Shown here piece by piece: positions 34,513 to 46,184 of a stretch of 64,000 nt of DNA (position 1 is its first letter; the number at the start of each line of letters is the position of its first letter). The position numbers and the translations under genes are program-made. The notes beneath the pieces are model-generated. The model did no database searches, was not told the DNA's origin, and saw only the letters and a list, made by a program, of their open reading frames with translations. The stretch comes from Sialis fuliginosa (Eukaryota > Arthropoda > Insecta > Megaloptera > Sialidae), in assembly GCA_961205875.1 (NCBI GenBank), contig OY540822.1:1738501-1802500 (forward strand), written 5' to 3'.

Positions 34513-34641
34513 AGGCCCGCGGGACCGAAACAATAAAAATTAAAAAAACACCCTAGTATACATAGTAGAATTAATTTCGAATATAGTACATTTTCCAAGC
34601 ACGCGTACATTGTATTTGTATTAAAAAATAGACAACCACTA

Positions 34642-34916
34642 CCCATGTAGGAAATTACAAATTACGAAGGGGCCACGGTTGGTTCAGGCTTGCGTTAATG
34701 TTATCCAACACTGGACCGAGATACAAATGATAACTTCGTTCAAGACTCTGTCAAGGCTTGTCGGCCAAGACTTGTCGACCAAGGCTAGCCCAGTAAAGAA
34801 TAGATGACCTGTAGCTCGGTATCTGAAGGTTGGCCTAGACTGGGACCAATATAGAAAAAGTAACACTGGCAACCCAATATTGGGCCCAACGTCAAGGCTG
34901 GCGTTTCCTACATGGG
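34642..34916. mobile_element. TA-flanked MITE, 275 bp
   Basis: CCCATGTAGGAAA at the left and TTTCCTACATGGG at the right, with TA at 34640-34641 and 34917-34918, as for Tc1/mariner-type insertions. The interior is GC-richer and repeats CAAGGCT/CAAGACT/GTCGGCC words at short intervals. ORFs across it are not conserved proteins. Confidence 0.75.
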
Positions 34917-34918
34917 TA

Positions 34919-36143
34919 CTCTTTGATATTTTAATTATTTTGAAATAATTAAAATTATGTCAAAACTGATGTCATTTTTAATTCAATGGAAATATTTATT
35001 TCGAAAACTAGATTTTAATTATATCGAAAATTGTTTGCCTAAAAAAGACACTTACAGTAGAGCTTCGATTATCCGAACTAATGGGACCGAGGATAGCTTG
35101 GATAATCAATTATGTATTTCAACCAGATAAAAAAAATGTGAAAAACATCTTTATATATTTTCTACTCAAATATTAAAATAATATACCTATAAGTTTACCG
35201 AAAGGGGTCTGTAAAACCTAAGCGTTACTACGTAAGGTTTATTTTAATATTAAGATCATTTTCATTGTCAATGTATTTTCTTAAAACTATACGTAGGTAT
35301 AAACAAATATACCTGTAAACAAAACATAATTAGACTTTTGAAACTTATGTTTTTTGAAGAATGTTTTAAAAAAATGTTAATTTTTTTTTTTTTTTATCTT
35401 TACTCTCATTTCTTGTCTAAATTAATATTAATATTAATAATAGTGGTTTTATAAGTTAAATGACATAACCTCACTTTCAAGTATATTTTCTTAAAACAAT
35501 TTGTCACAAAATAATAAATAAATATAGAACCTGAAAAACATTTTCCACAAATAATAAATAATACATATATTTTAATTCATCATAATACGTTAATCCTACA
35601 ACTATATTTTTTCGGAATTAACATTAATAAATAATAAATTTCAACAAAATATTTATAACATCCACATACTTTTAAATTACAACGATAACAGCTGTATTTA
35701 CCTAATGTCTGGAGTTTACAAAAACTTACATTGGTCTAAAATAAAAATAATATTTATAGGTTATATTATATGATATTATATATTTTTTTTAAATGAACTT
35801 ACCTGATTTTATCTTGTTTAAAAACTCATTTTTTTGACTTTGAATAAAGTAATTAAAATACAGAACGTATCGACGTTGCTATATATAAATTATAATAATA
35901 TAAAATAAAATCATACGTCAGTTAAAACTAATTGTAAGTAACTATAGTGGCGCTCGCTGCGGATATTTATCGAACTACCCCGATCTACTACCTATATTTG
36001 ACAAAAAAATTCGTTAAAATAAGCAAAATTATGTAAATAAACTGCAAATTTTTTTACTTCTAGTTATCTGATTTAGCTGAGTTTTAATAGGGTTCTATTC
36101 TGCAAATAGATGAAGCGAATTCAAAAGGTTTGATGTTAATTTA
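34919..36143. other. Transposon debris, no gene
   Basis: CAGTAGAGCTTCGATTATCC at 35055 is a Tigger/pogo-like end, with GGATAATC words just inside, but no matching right end was found. From about 35600 the sequence parallels 30180-30600. No splice-flanked coding segment recognised. Confidence 0.45.
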
Positions 36144-36417
36144 TTACGTATTGCGAGCTGCAGTTTGTTGCCGTGGTGTAAAAATGGGCCGAAAACGACA
36201 AATTGATATCTGTTTATATTTTTATGACAGAAAATTAAAACTAATCGATATTAAATTAAGTGAATATGGATACTGTAATGTTCCCATTTAGAAAATGTAG
36301 ACATAAAAGGGGGTTACTGAAGAAATTTAATATATAATGCTCATTTTATCAAATTTCATACTAAAAAAATGGGACGAGAGTAATACCACACTTCAAAGCA
36401 TGCTTTGGTGTGCTAAT
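36144..36417 (+). repeat. Dispersed repeat, copy 2 (other at 5891)
   Basis: From TTACGTATTGCGAGCT to GCATGCTTTGGTGTGCTAA, closely matching 5891-6166 in the same orientation. The shared open stretch MGRKRQIDICLYFY is interrupted soon after, so it is a decayed element segment. Confidence 0.7.
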
Positions 36418-36905
36418 AGAAAAAAATAGGCCCATTTAATATTGATATAATTTTGTGCATTTGTACTTTTATTACCTTTAAAAAAATCGAATTTATCCTA
36501 ATAATATGCACTATTTGGTACTCCGGGTTTTAAAGGTCAGTTTTCGTGTAATTACCGAATTAAAATATATACTAGTAAATATCGAATGATACAGATATAG
36601 AAGACGTAAACACGTAACAAATGGTATCAATTTCTTTAAAAACAATTGTTTTGCTTGATTTAATATGTACTACTGAATACGATTTAACAAGTGACATTCA
36701 TATATAAACATTATAATCAGTAATTTTCTTACAAATTAATAAAATGTATGTCGAGTTAAGTCAAGAGGAGCTCCTGAAACGATCCACAGAAACATAAAAT
36801 TTCTCTACACGGTTCTGATGCTTGAATAACATTCTGTGAATGGTCGGAACAGTATTATCAGAACGTATGTACTTTTTAGTAGACTTGTGTAGTTGACAAA
36901 CAAAC
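36418..36905. other. Intergenic, no clear gene
   Basis: AT-rich. One minus-strand stretch (about 36765-36885) stays open for roughly 40 codons but has no recognised motif or convincing splice pair. Confidence 0.35.
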
Positions 36906-36907
36906 TA

Positions 36908-38153
36908 CAGTCGGGACTCATTTATTTTAAACCTTCTGAATCATATGACTTGCGTTTATTTTAAGTCGAGAAGGGCTGCCACCAAGGTTAGTAAATGACA
37001 AGGTTGCCTCATAACTTTTTGACCAATCAGCGGCTGCGTGGGATGACGTCACCCTGAGGAACCTTTCAACGTTGTTTCATATATAAAGTTGTTTTCAAAT
37101 TATTTCGAATTTTTGGATATTTGTATTTAAAAAAAGTAAATATTATTGTTTATTATAGAAGCACAAATTATTACATATAATATTTCTTCATAAAAATTTA
37201 AAACTGATGTCAGAAATCAATGCTTAAAGAAAATACATTTCTTGGTTACACATAAAAAAACACTTGTTTAAAACTATAATTTATAATAATAAAATAATAA
37301 AAATTTAGATTTAAAACTCAGTACACTATCAATATCAAATGAAAATATTTAAAAACAACTTACAATAAATCAGCTTAACTAAAATAAAGAGTAAATATAG
37401 TTTGACAGCCATTTATAATGTCAAAGAGTTCCTCACGATGACGCGTTCTCCCCTCTCATGCCACGCCCCGCCAGAGTTATGAGGTAACCTTGTACTTTAC
37501 TAACCTTGGGCTCCCACCAAGTTATGTGTAGATCCTTGACCAATCAGCGTTGGCGCGGGAATTGACATCACCACGAAGATGTATTCAAATGTTATAAATG
37601 TATAATAGAATATCAAATACAAGAAATCCTTTATTTATTCTTGTCTTCGTATTTTTTGATATTTTGACAACATATACAATATACAATCAAAGAAGTACAA
37701 ATTCGACATTGCAAAATCATGAAAAAGCTATCACAGACAATTTTATCTATTCGGGAAGTGTCATTTTTACTATTCTTAAGTTGGCAATACGTTCTGTGAT
37801 GTCAAACATTTGAATACATCTTCGTGGTGACTTGAAATTCCGCGCCAACGCTGATTGGTCAAGGAGCTATAGAGACTATGTATGTAAACCTTGGTATTTA
37901 ATATTAATCGTTAATAGTTAATCGTGATAGTGAAATAATTTTACTTTACTTTTAATTTGGAATATGAGCAAGGTGACGAGTGACGACGGTGATAAGTGTC
38001 TCTAATTAATTCTACAAAAATTTCAAAAATATGTTCGTTTACGCCATAGTGGGAGGTGAAGGAGGAGAAAAAATTTACAATAAACGAAAGTCGGCATTTA
38101 CGATAAACAAGAGTTAAAAATAAACGAGAGTTACAATAAACGAATCCCGACTG
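36908..38153. mobile_element. TA-flanked 1.25-kb element with internal hairpins
   Basis: CAGTCGGGACTCATTTATT at the left and AATAAACGAATCCCGACTG at the right are inverted ends, flanked by TA (36906-36907, 38154-38155). AATAAACGA-type words repeat inside the right end. Two further inverted pairs lie within: 36977-37015 against 37475-37517 (CCACCAAGGTTAGTAAA), and 37532-37592 against 37805-37866 (CTTGACCAATCAGCGTTGGC). The short ORF at 37598-37813 lies in the loop of the second pair and has no known domain. Confidence 0.7.
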
Positions 38154-38155
38154 TA

Positions 38156-38794
38156 TGTATAAAAAAGTATAAACAGAAAGTTATAAGAATTTATGACTAA
38201 CGATTTTACTAGAACTAATGTAATTTATCTTTAAAAAAATGGTATCCGAAAAGCAGTCTCACACAAAATAGGCTTCATATCTACCAAATTTTGCTCACTC
38301 GAATGCACCCCGTTATTTTTTTTGTAAATATAAGAAAAAAGTTTTTGTTGTAATATTTTGTTAAATACTTATTATTATATTGAATGTGTACTTAATTTTA
38401 TTTAAAAACATTTTTTTTCTGCATGTTCTAGTTTTCATTTGGGCGTTAACGGGTTAAACGGCTTGTTTGCGGACATAGGTTCATTGACAAAAAGCGAAAA
38501 TTCCTGCAAGTTTGTCGGTATGTTTATTACGGGACACTCAGTATATTTGTAAAGAGTATTATTATTACAACAGTAATTTTAATTGTAGTTAAGTATAATT
38601 TTTATACTTGTGTACAGCATCTGCATAAAAGTACTCACATTTAAATGCAAAATATTTTTAAAATAATATTCGTCTATTTGTACCATCGATTGAGAGACAC
38701 TGGTATATATATGCAAGTGTGTGTACACTCGGCGCGCGCAGATGACAAAATGTCTACTGTGACATACAAGTAGCCAAGTGTCAGTTATTCTTGT
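38156..38794. other. Intergenic, no gene seen
   Basis: AT-rich with a GC-richer patch (CTCGGCGCGCGCAGATGAC near 38725). No recognisable exon or paired repeats. Confidence 0.45.
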
Positions 38795-38913
38795 ATTCTA
38801 CCATTGAGTAAAGAATAACAAGAGAAACAACGCAATGTATTTTGATGAAACGGGGACGATGTTCCAAGCTCTAGATGGCAGCACTCAAGCCATCTTACAA
38901 TCGGAACTTGAAC

Positions 38914-41900
38914 CATTGAGTAAAGAATAACAAGAGAAACAACGCAATGTATTTTGATGAAACGGGGACGATGTTCCAAGCTCTAGGTGGCAGCACTCAA
39001 GCCATCTTACAATCGGAACTTGAACTAACTTATTATCCAAGATACAAAATTATCCGTCCCGTGCCCCTCGCTTGACAGCACACAAAGCTTAAGCTCCGCC
39101 TTTACCCAAACCAGTTTAATATATATATTACTAGTTTCTGTTCATGTTAATGTAAACATTGACGCGGCTTTAACTATTTCACACGTTGTGACTTGTGATT
39201 CGTACTATTATTTTATTTTTAACCTTCTGTCGGGCGCGACTGATCTATTTAATACATTTCTAACATGAATATGTATTTATATGTAATTGAAAAAGTTATG
39301 TTAGTAGTTGGAAAAATTATTGGTATAATAAATGTGTTATTAAAATTAAAATAATGAACAAACTCTTTTTTAGGGTTCCGAAGAAACCCTATTAATCTCA
39401 CTTTGTCGCCCGTCTGTCCGTCATTTTCAGTCAAAGCAAAATATCTCGTTAACTATATAAGCTAGTAACTTGAAATTTTTACTGAACATGTCAAATAATG
39501 CCTTCTAGTAAAAGATGTACTTTGTTGAAAAAATAATTTTTCAGGGTTGACGCTAAGGAGAAGCTAGGTAAACAAAATATTTTTTTTATATCAAGGCATG
39601 TGGCACGTTAAAATGTATAACCAAACCAGTGGAATTTGACGCTTTTTCTTATTTTTTTTTAAATCAAAAATTGCGCCAGCAGGGAGCTTTAAAGCAAATA
39701 AAAATAAATAAAAAATTGTATATCAAGACGTGTGGGGTATCAAAATGTAGATTTCAATAAGTAAAATTTGACCCTATTTTTTTATATATTTTTTTTCTAA
39801 CTCAAAAATAGCGCCAGCAGGAGGCTAAAAGCAGTTTTTAATTTTGTCCCCCCTCTACCTCGGTAACTACTGGTTCAAAAAATCTGCAAAAATTTGGTAA
39901 AGTGGCTTTAGTGAGACTACCAACGTTAAATACTAAAGTCAATAATATCATTTTAAATTTTGGAATAATAGGGACGGGTGTCAGAATTTTTAAGTTTAAT
40001 TTTCATATCTAGGCATGTGGGTTATCGAAATATAGTAGATCTCAATTAGTAGAATATGACCATATTTTTTATTTTTTTTCTAACTCAAAAATGGCGCCTG
40101 TAGGAGGCTAAAAGTAAAATTTTATTTTGTCCCCCCCCCTCTAACTTTGTAACTACTGGCTCAAAAAATCTGAAAAAAAATTGGTAATGAGGCTGTGGTG
40201 AGACTACCAAAGAAAAATACTAAAGTCAACAATATAATTTTAAATTTTGGAATAATAGGGAGGGACGTCATAGAATTTGTGGGGTGTCAAAATATAGATA
40301 TCAATTAGTAGAATTTTTTTTTTTTATACTAATATTATAAATGCGAAAGTGTGTCTGTCTGTCTCTCTGTCTGTTTGTTACCTTTTCACGGCTAAACCGC
40401 TGAACCGATCTTGATGAAATTTGACAATAAGATAGCTTGCATACTGGGAAAGGATAAAAGCTACTTCGATTCCCGAAAAACAACCCCTAAGGAATTGCAA
40501 GGAGGTGGAAAAGTTTGTATGGGAACATTTTTTTGGTCATTAATATTTCACCCCCTGTCACATATGAAGAGTTGTAATTGGTTTCATTGTATCCGGCGGG
40601 AAAAATACTACGTGGGTAGGGGTTTTAGGGGGAAAATCAACCCCCTAACTTGCATAGGATTCGAGATATTTACGATTTTGTATAATGAATGAAAACCAAA
40701 AAAAATTTTTTTTTAAATATTTTACCTCCTATATATTCACATATAGAGGGTTGTAATTAGTTTTATTAGATTCGGTAGGAAAAATTCTACGGGAATGGAG
40801 GTTTAGAGGGAAAAACAGTCCCCTATCTCACATAGGAGTCGAGATATTTACAATTTTGTACAATGAATGAAAACCAAAATACCGAAATATTCCGTACTTA
40901 TATTATAAATGCGAATGTGGGTCTATCTTTCTGTCTGTTACTTTTTCACAGCTAAACCGATCTTAATGAAATACCACTTTTTTGGGTAACGGCAATTTAA
41001 CCCATTAAGGACCAAAATAACAATTTTTTCGTCAATCTTTGAGCTCCAAACTCATTAAGAATAATGGAACTAATATAAATAAAAGTAATGTATTTTACTA
41101 TTTTCGAGTGTGCTCTTTCGATTTCCGGGTTCAAAATTGCATTTTTATGGCTCTGAAAAAAATATGGCGGATTTTAAATCGAAAAGTATCAAAAAATAAG
41201 AGATTTTTTATTTTCACTTTTTTTCAAGTCGAAAGAGTATCAGAATTGAATTGAAACTATGATCAACGGTGATCGGAGGTATCAGAGTTTAAGAAAACAT
41301 TTTTTTTTGTCACCTTAAACCATTTAAAACTCACCAAAATGGTAAAAATAATAAAAAAAATTCTAAAATTAAGATTTTTTTTGTATCATGCTTTTATGAG
41401 CTACTTATAATAAAAGTGAAATTCTATGTTAAATACACTATTACAGTAAATATTTTCACTCATTCCCCGTTTTTAATTCAATATGGTGGGGGTAAAAATT
41501 TAAAAATCATCATTTTTTTCGGAATTTTTAGTGATAAAACATTATAAACTACATGTTTTATATCTTTCAGTCATATTCAAATTACTGTGTACATTTTGGG
41601 GTGCTTTTTTATTGTGAGTCCCCTTGCCTCTCTCTGATAGCTGACTTATTTTAGTCTTTGTTTTTGAAACACATCGAAAAATCTCGTCACATTCCTTACA
41701 CAATATTCTAGTTCTTATTGGACAATTTGAACAAGCTTTCAATGTTTCAAGCCGAGATTTTACGTGTGGTTTTCGACGTTTCAGCTTACCTTTTAGAATG
41801 TAATGTTTAGTAATAGAAATCGTGAAATCTTTTATTCCAATTTTTTTTCATTGCTTTAAATCCATACTAATATTACATATGCGAAAGTGTGTTTGTCTGT

Positions 41901-43044
41901 TTTTTTTACCTTTTCACGACTAAACCGATGAACCGATCTTCATGAAATTTGGCTGGAAGATAGCTTGCATCCTGAAGAACGACATATGCTACTTTGTATC
42001 CCGAAAAATGTATTAGATAAAAAAATGGGTGTGTAAAATTTTACCTGTTTATCGATTATCATACAAAAATTTGTATTATCTATATGTATTATTTACCTAA
42101 CCGAACTTAAAAAATTGTAAATATTTCGGCTCCTATGCGAGAGAGGGTACTTCCCCATAGTATTTTTCCCGCCGGATCGAATGAAAATAATTACGACTCT
42201 CCATACGCGACAGGGGATGCAATATTAAATTATTATTTTTTCTGTTTTTCTTTATATGTAGAAACATTCCAGCCGTCGCGTCGGCCTAAAAAAAGGATTT
42301 TTATTTCTTCAAAATATCAAAAAAATGTACATAAATAATAAAAATTTCGATGATATTTGGTCAAAAGTAATTTTAATAAATAATATTTGAGAAATAAAAA
42401 CAAAAGAATTTTTAATTTTCATTGAAGAAGATAAAAAAACTTATTTTGTATATATTATTATATGTAATATGTATCGGTCCACAATCCATATTCTATGTTT
42501 AAAGCAATGTAGATACAAAAAACCGCAGAACCATATTTTTAGTTTTGATATATTTTTATATTAATTTGAAATGAATAAAACGATCAATCTAATTTTACTT
42601 ATTATATCATCAGTAATGTAACATCGCGTCACAAATTTAAATTTCTTACAACTTATAAAAACCTATTTTAAAGCAAAAATCTATTATATTATTGATAGCA
42701 GCAATTATCTCAAATAATTTTAACATTACATATTTTTTTTGTTTTATTTAAAAGAAAAAGATAATAAGTAACGAATATTTCTTGCAACGTTCTTGCCGCC
42801 TTTGTATCACGTATCAGCCGACTTAAAATAATGTAAACAAGACGTTCGTAAATCATTTCAGAAGGGCGGAGCTTAAAATCTGACGATTTAGCAGAGTCGA
42901 AAACCAGATATTTCATATGTATAATTAATAATTTTTTCAATAGATACCAGCACTTCCTGGGGCTTAAATAGTGCATGGTTCATATATCTACTGCGTTTCA
43001 ACTCTCCCGTATACGTTGTTTCTCTTGTTATTTTTTACTCAATG
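38914..43044 (+). mobile_element. P-like copy A2 nested in B2 (4131 bp)
   Basis: Both TIRs are intact. The duplication CTTGAAC is at 38907-38913 and 43045-43051, inside B2 only 112 bp from its left end. Almost base-for-base identical to A1 at a constant offset of about 19405: the differences I saw are a shorter C-run (near 40131), a few substitutions and small indels. Contains the same internal units, ATTATAAATGCGAA segments and piggyBac-like remnant (about 40997-41847). Confidence 0.85.
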
Positions 43045-43452
43045 CTTGAACTAACTTATTATCCAAGATACAAAATTATCCGTCCCGTACCCCTCGCTTG
43101 ACAGCTCGCTAAGCTTAAACTCCGCCTTTACCCAAACCAGTTTAATGTATTTATTACTATTTTCTGTTCATGTTAATGTAAACATCGACGCTTAACTATT
43201 CACACGTTGTGACTTGTGATTCGTATTATCATTTTATTTTTAACCTTCCGTCGGGCGCGACTGATATATTTGATACATTTCTAACATGAATAAGTATTTA
43301 TATGTAATTGAAAAACGCTTAACTATTTCACACGTTGTGACTTGTGATTCGTATTATTATTTTATTTTTAACCTTCCGTCGGGCGCGACTGATATATTTG
43401 ATACATTTCTAACATGAATAAGTATTTATATGTAATTGAAAAAGTTATGTTA

Positions 43453-46184
43453 GGGTCATTCCATATAAAATCATCAAGGTGCTGAAGTTGCACCATTTTT
43501 AATTTTGATGAAAGTTTAATCAGTTGTTATTATACTTATTAGATAGCAGAAACTGTACTTAGAAAAATTTTAATGGCCATAGTTCGGGGGTGGTGACCAT
43601 TTTACCCTCTTAAGGTATGAAGATTTCGTCGATTTTCAACGTTTTTTCAACTCGCTATAGCACGCGTTCTAATAAAGCAATTACAACGAGCTTAATGTCA
43701 TTTGAAAGACTAAAGAATCTAGTTTCAATTGATCTAGCACAATTTAAAGTTTAAATTATTTTTTTTGTAGATAGAGGCTTTTCAAATTTATTAATAAAAT
43801 TGTCATTTTTTCTATTTTTCGAAATTTATTGTGGCTCTAAGGTTAAACTGAGAATGCTATAATTATGTGTAAGTTATGTTCATTTATAGTACTCAGTACC
43901 CACAAAAAATCAGCTTGATTGATGCACATCTTTTATTAAAAAAATTTATTTAAATATCGCAAAAATCACGAAAACACCAAAATCAGCTGTTTTCGAAGCA
44001 AAAAAAAGTTATGTGGGGGACGAGATAGAATTCTGAATTTTTTTTTACAAATGCTCTAAATAGTTATCTTTGATGGCCTTATAGATTCGTTTTGTTATTT
44101 TCATTTTTATAGCAACCAGAATTTTTTTTTAAATTTAAAAAAATACGAAAACTTCAAAAACGGTTTTTTTTAAACATAATACAAAAATACGTTGGGCACG
44201 AGATAGAATTCTGAATTTTTTTTTACAAATGCTCTAAATAGTTATCTTTGAAGGCTTTATAGATTCGTTTTGTTATTTTCATTTTTATAGCAACCAGAAT
44301 TTTTTTTTAAATTTAAAAAAATACGAAAACTTCAAAAACGGTTATTTTTAAACATAATACAAAAATATGTTTGGCACGAGATAGAATTCTGAATTTTTTT
44401 TTACAAATGCTCTAAATAGTTATCTTTGATGGCCTTATAGATTCGTTTTGTTATTTTCATTTTTATAGCAACCAGAATGTTTTATTTAAATTTAAAAAAA
44501 TACGAAAACTTCAAAAACAGCTATTTTTTAAACAATACAAAAATATGTTGGGCACGAGATAGAATTCTGAATTTTTTTTTATATTTGCTTTAAGTAATTA
44601 ACTTTAAAGGCCAATTGGCTTTTTCTTGTTATTTTCATTTTTCTAGTCACCAGATTTTTTTTAAATCATGTATTTTCGAAAATAAACAAAAAAAAATTAT
44701 GTGTTATATTATTATTATTATTATTATTATATTTATGATGTTAAAGCATACAAATAAATTAATTGTTAAATTGATTTTGAAGTATACTTATTATTCTTCT
44801 GTGAAAGGTTTAATATTATATATTTTTTTATAAATATTACTTTTCATTATGAATATTGTCGTGATGTCCAAAAAATTAATTATTTACTATATCAGGGATG
44901 AAATATTTGAACCCTGTATTTGAAAAATCAACCAAGTTTGTGCTGTTTTGAATGAATCTCCTGTTGTAATTAAAAAACTACCTTTACCTATCAAAGAGAA
45001 AAAATGAAATTGATCAAAAAGTTGAAAAAATATCAAACTCAATCCGAAATAGTAAATACTATTATTAAGTGTAAGATTTGTTAATTTAGATTCTCTTTAG
45101 TATTGATTAGTACAATATCTGAGTTTTTACACTTTTAAGGATTTAAAAAAAGTCTGGTGACTAGAAAAATGAAAATAACAAGAAAAAGCCAATTGGCCTT
45201 TAAAGTTAATTACTTAAAGCAGTTATAAAAAAAAATTCAGAATTCTATCTCGTGCCCAACGTATTTTTGTATAATGTTTAAAAAAACCGTTTTTGAAGTT
45301 TTCGTATTTTTTTAAATAAAAAAAAAATTCTGGTTGCTATAAAAATGAAAATAACAAAACGAATCATTAAGGCCTTCAAAGATAACTATTTAGATCATTT
45401 GTAAAAAAAAAATTCAGAATTCTATCTCGTGCCCAACATATTTTTGTATTATGTTTAAAAATAACCGTTTTTGAAGTTTTCGTATTTTTTTAAATTTAAA
45501 AAAAAATTCTGGTTGCTATAAAAATGAAAATAATAAAACGAATCTATAAGGCCTTCAAAGATAACTATTTAGAGCATTTGTAAAAAAAAATTCAGAATTT
45601 TATCTCGTCCCCCACATAACTTTTTTTTGCTTCGAAAACAGCTGATTTTGGTGTTTTCGTGATTTTTGCGATATTTAAATAAATTTTTTTAATAAAAGAT
45701 GTGCATCAATCAAGCTGATTTTTTGTGGGTACTGAGTACTATAAATGAACATAACTTACACATAATTATAGCTTTCTCAGTTTAACCTTAGAGCCACAAT
45801 AAATTTCGAAAAATAGAAAAAATGACAATTTTATTAATAAATTTGAAAAGCCTCTATCTACAAAAAAAATAATTTAAACTTTAAATTGTGCTAGATCAAT
45901 TGAAACTAGATTCTTTAGTCTTTCAAATGACATTAAGCTCGTTGTAATTGCTTTATTAGAACGCGTGCTATAGCGAGTTGAAAAAACGTTGAAAATCGAC
46001 GAAATCTTCATACCTTAAGAGGGTAAAATGGTCACCACCCCCGAACTATGGCCATTAAAATTTTTCTAAGTACAGTTTCTGCTATCTAATAAGTATAATA
46101 ACAACTGATTAAACTTTCATCAAAATTAAAAACAGTGCAACTTCTATATTTTAATAAATTTGATGATTATACATGGAATGACTC
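43453..46184. mobile_element. Palindromic element with tandem-repeat arms, nested in B2
   Basis: Ends GGGTCATTCCAT and, inverted, ATGGAATGACTC. GTTA (or GTTAG, depending on the first base) flanks both sides (43449-43452, 46185-46188), and intact copy B1 shows the single empty-site copy. The arms mirror each other over about 1.1 kb. Each contains tandem units of about 177 bp marked by GAGATAGAATTCTGAATTTT: four in the left arm (near 44018, 44196, 44373, 44550) and three, inverted, in the right arm (near 45237, 45415, 45591). The spacer of about 500 bp holds an (ATT)n run near 44709 and a chance ORF. A 4-bp duplication would fit Sola or Chapaev-type elements but the class is open. Confidence 0.8.

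Noticed and set aside
36765..36885. Minus-strand open stretch of about 40 codons
   Set aside because: No domain and no convincing splice pair; this length is expected by chance.
44709..44733. (ATT)n inside ORF 44615-44833
   Set aside because: Microsatellite in the loop of the palindromic element; the ORF is chance.
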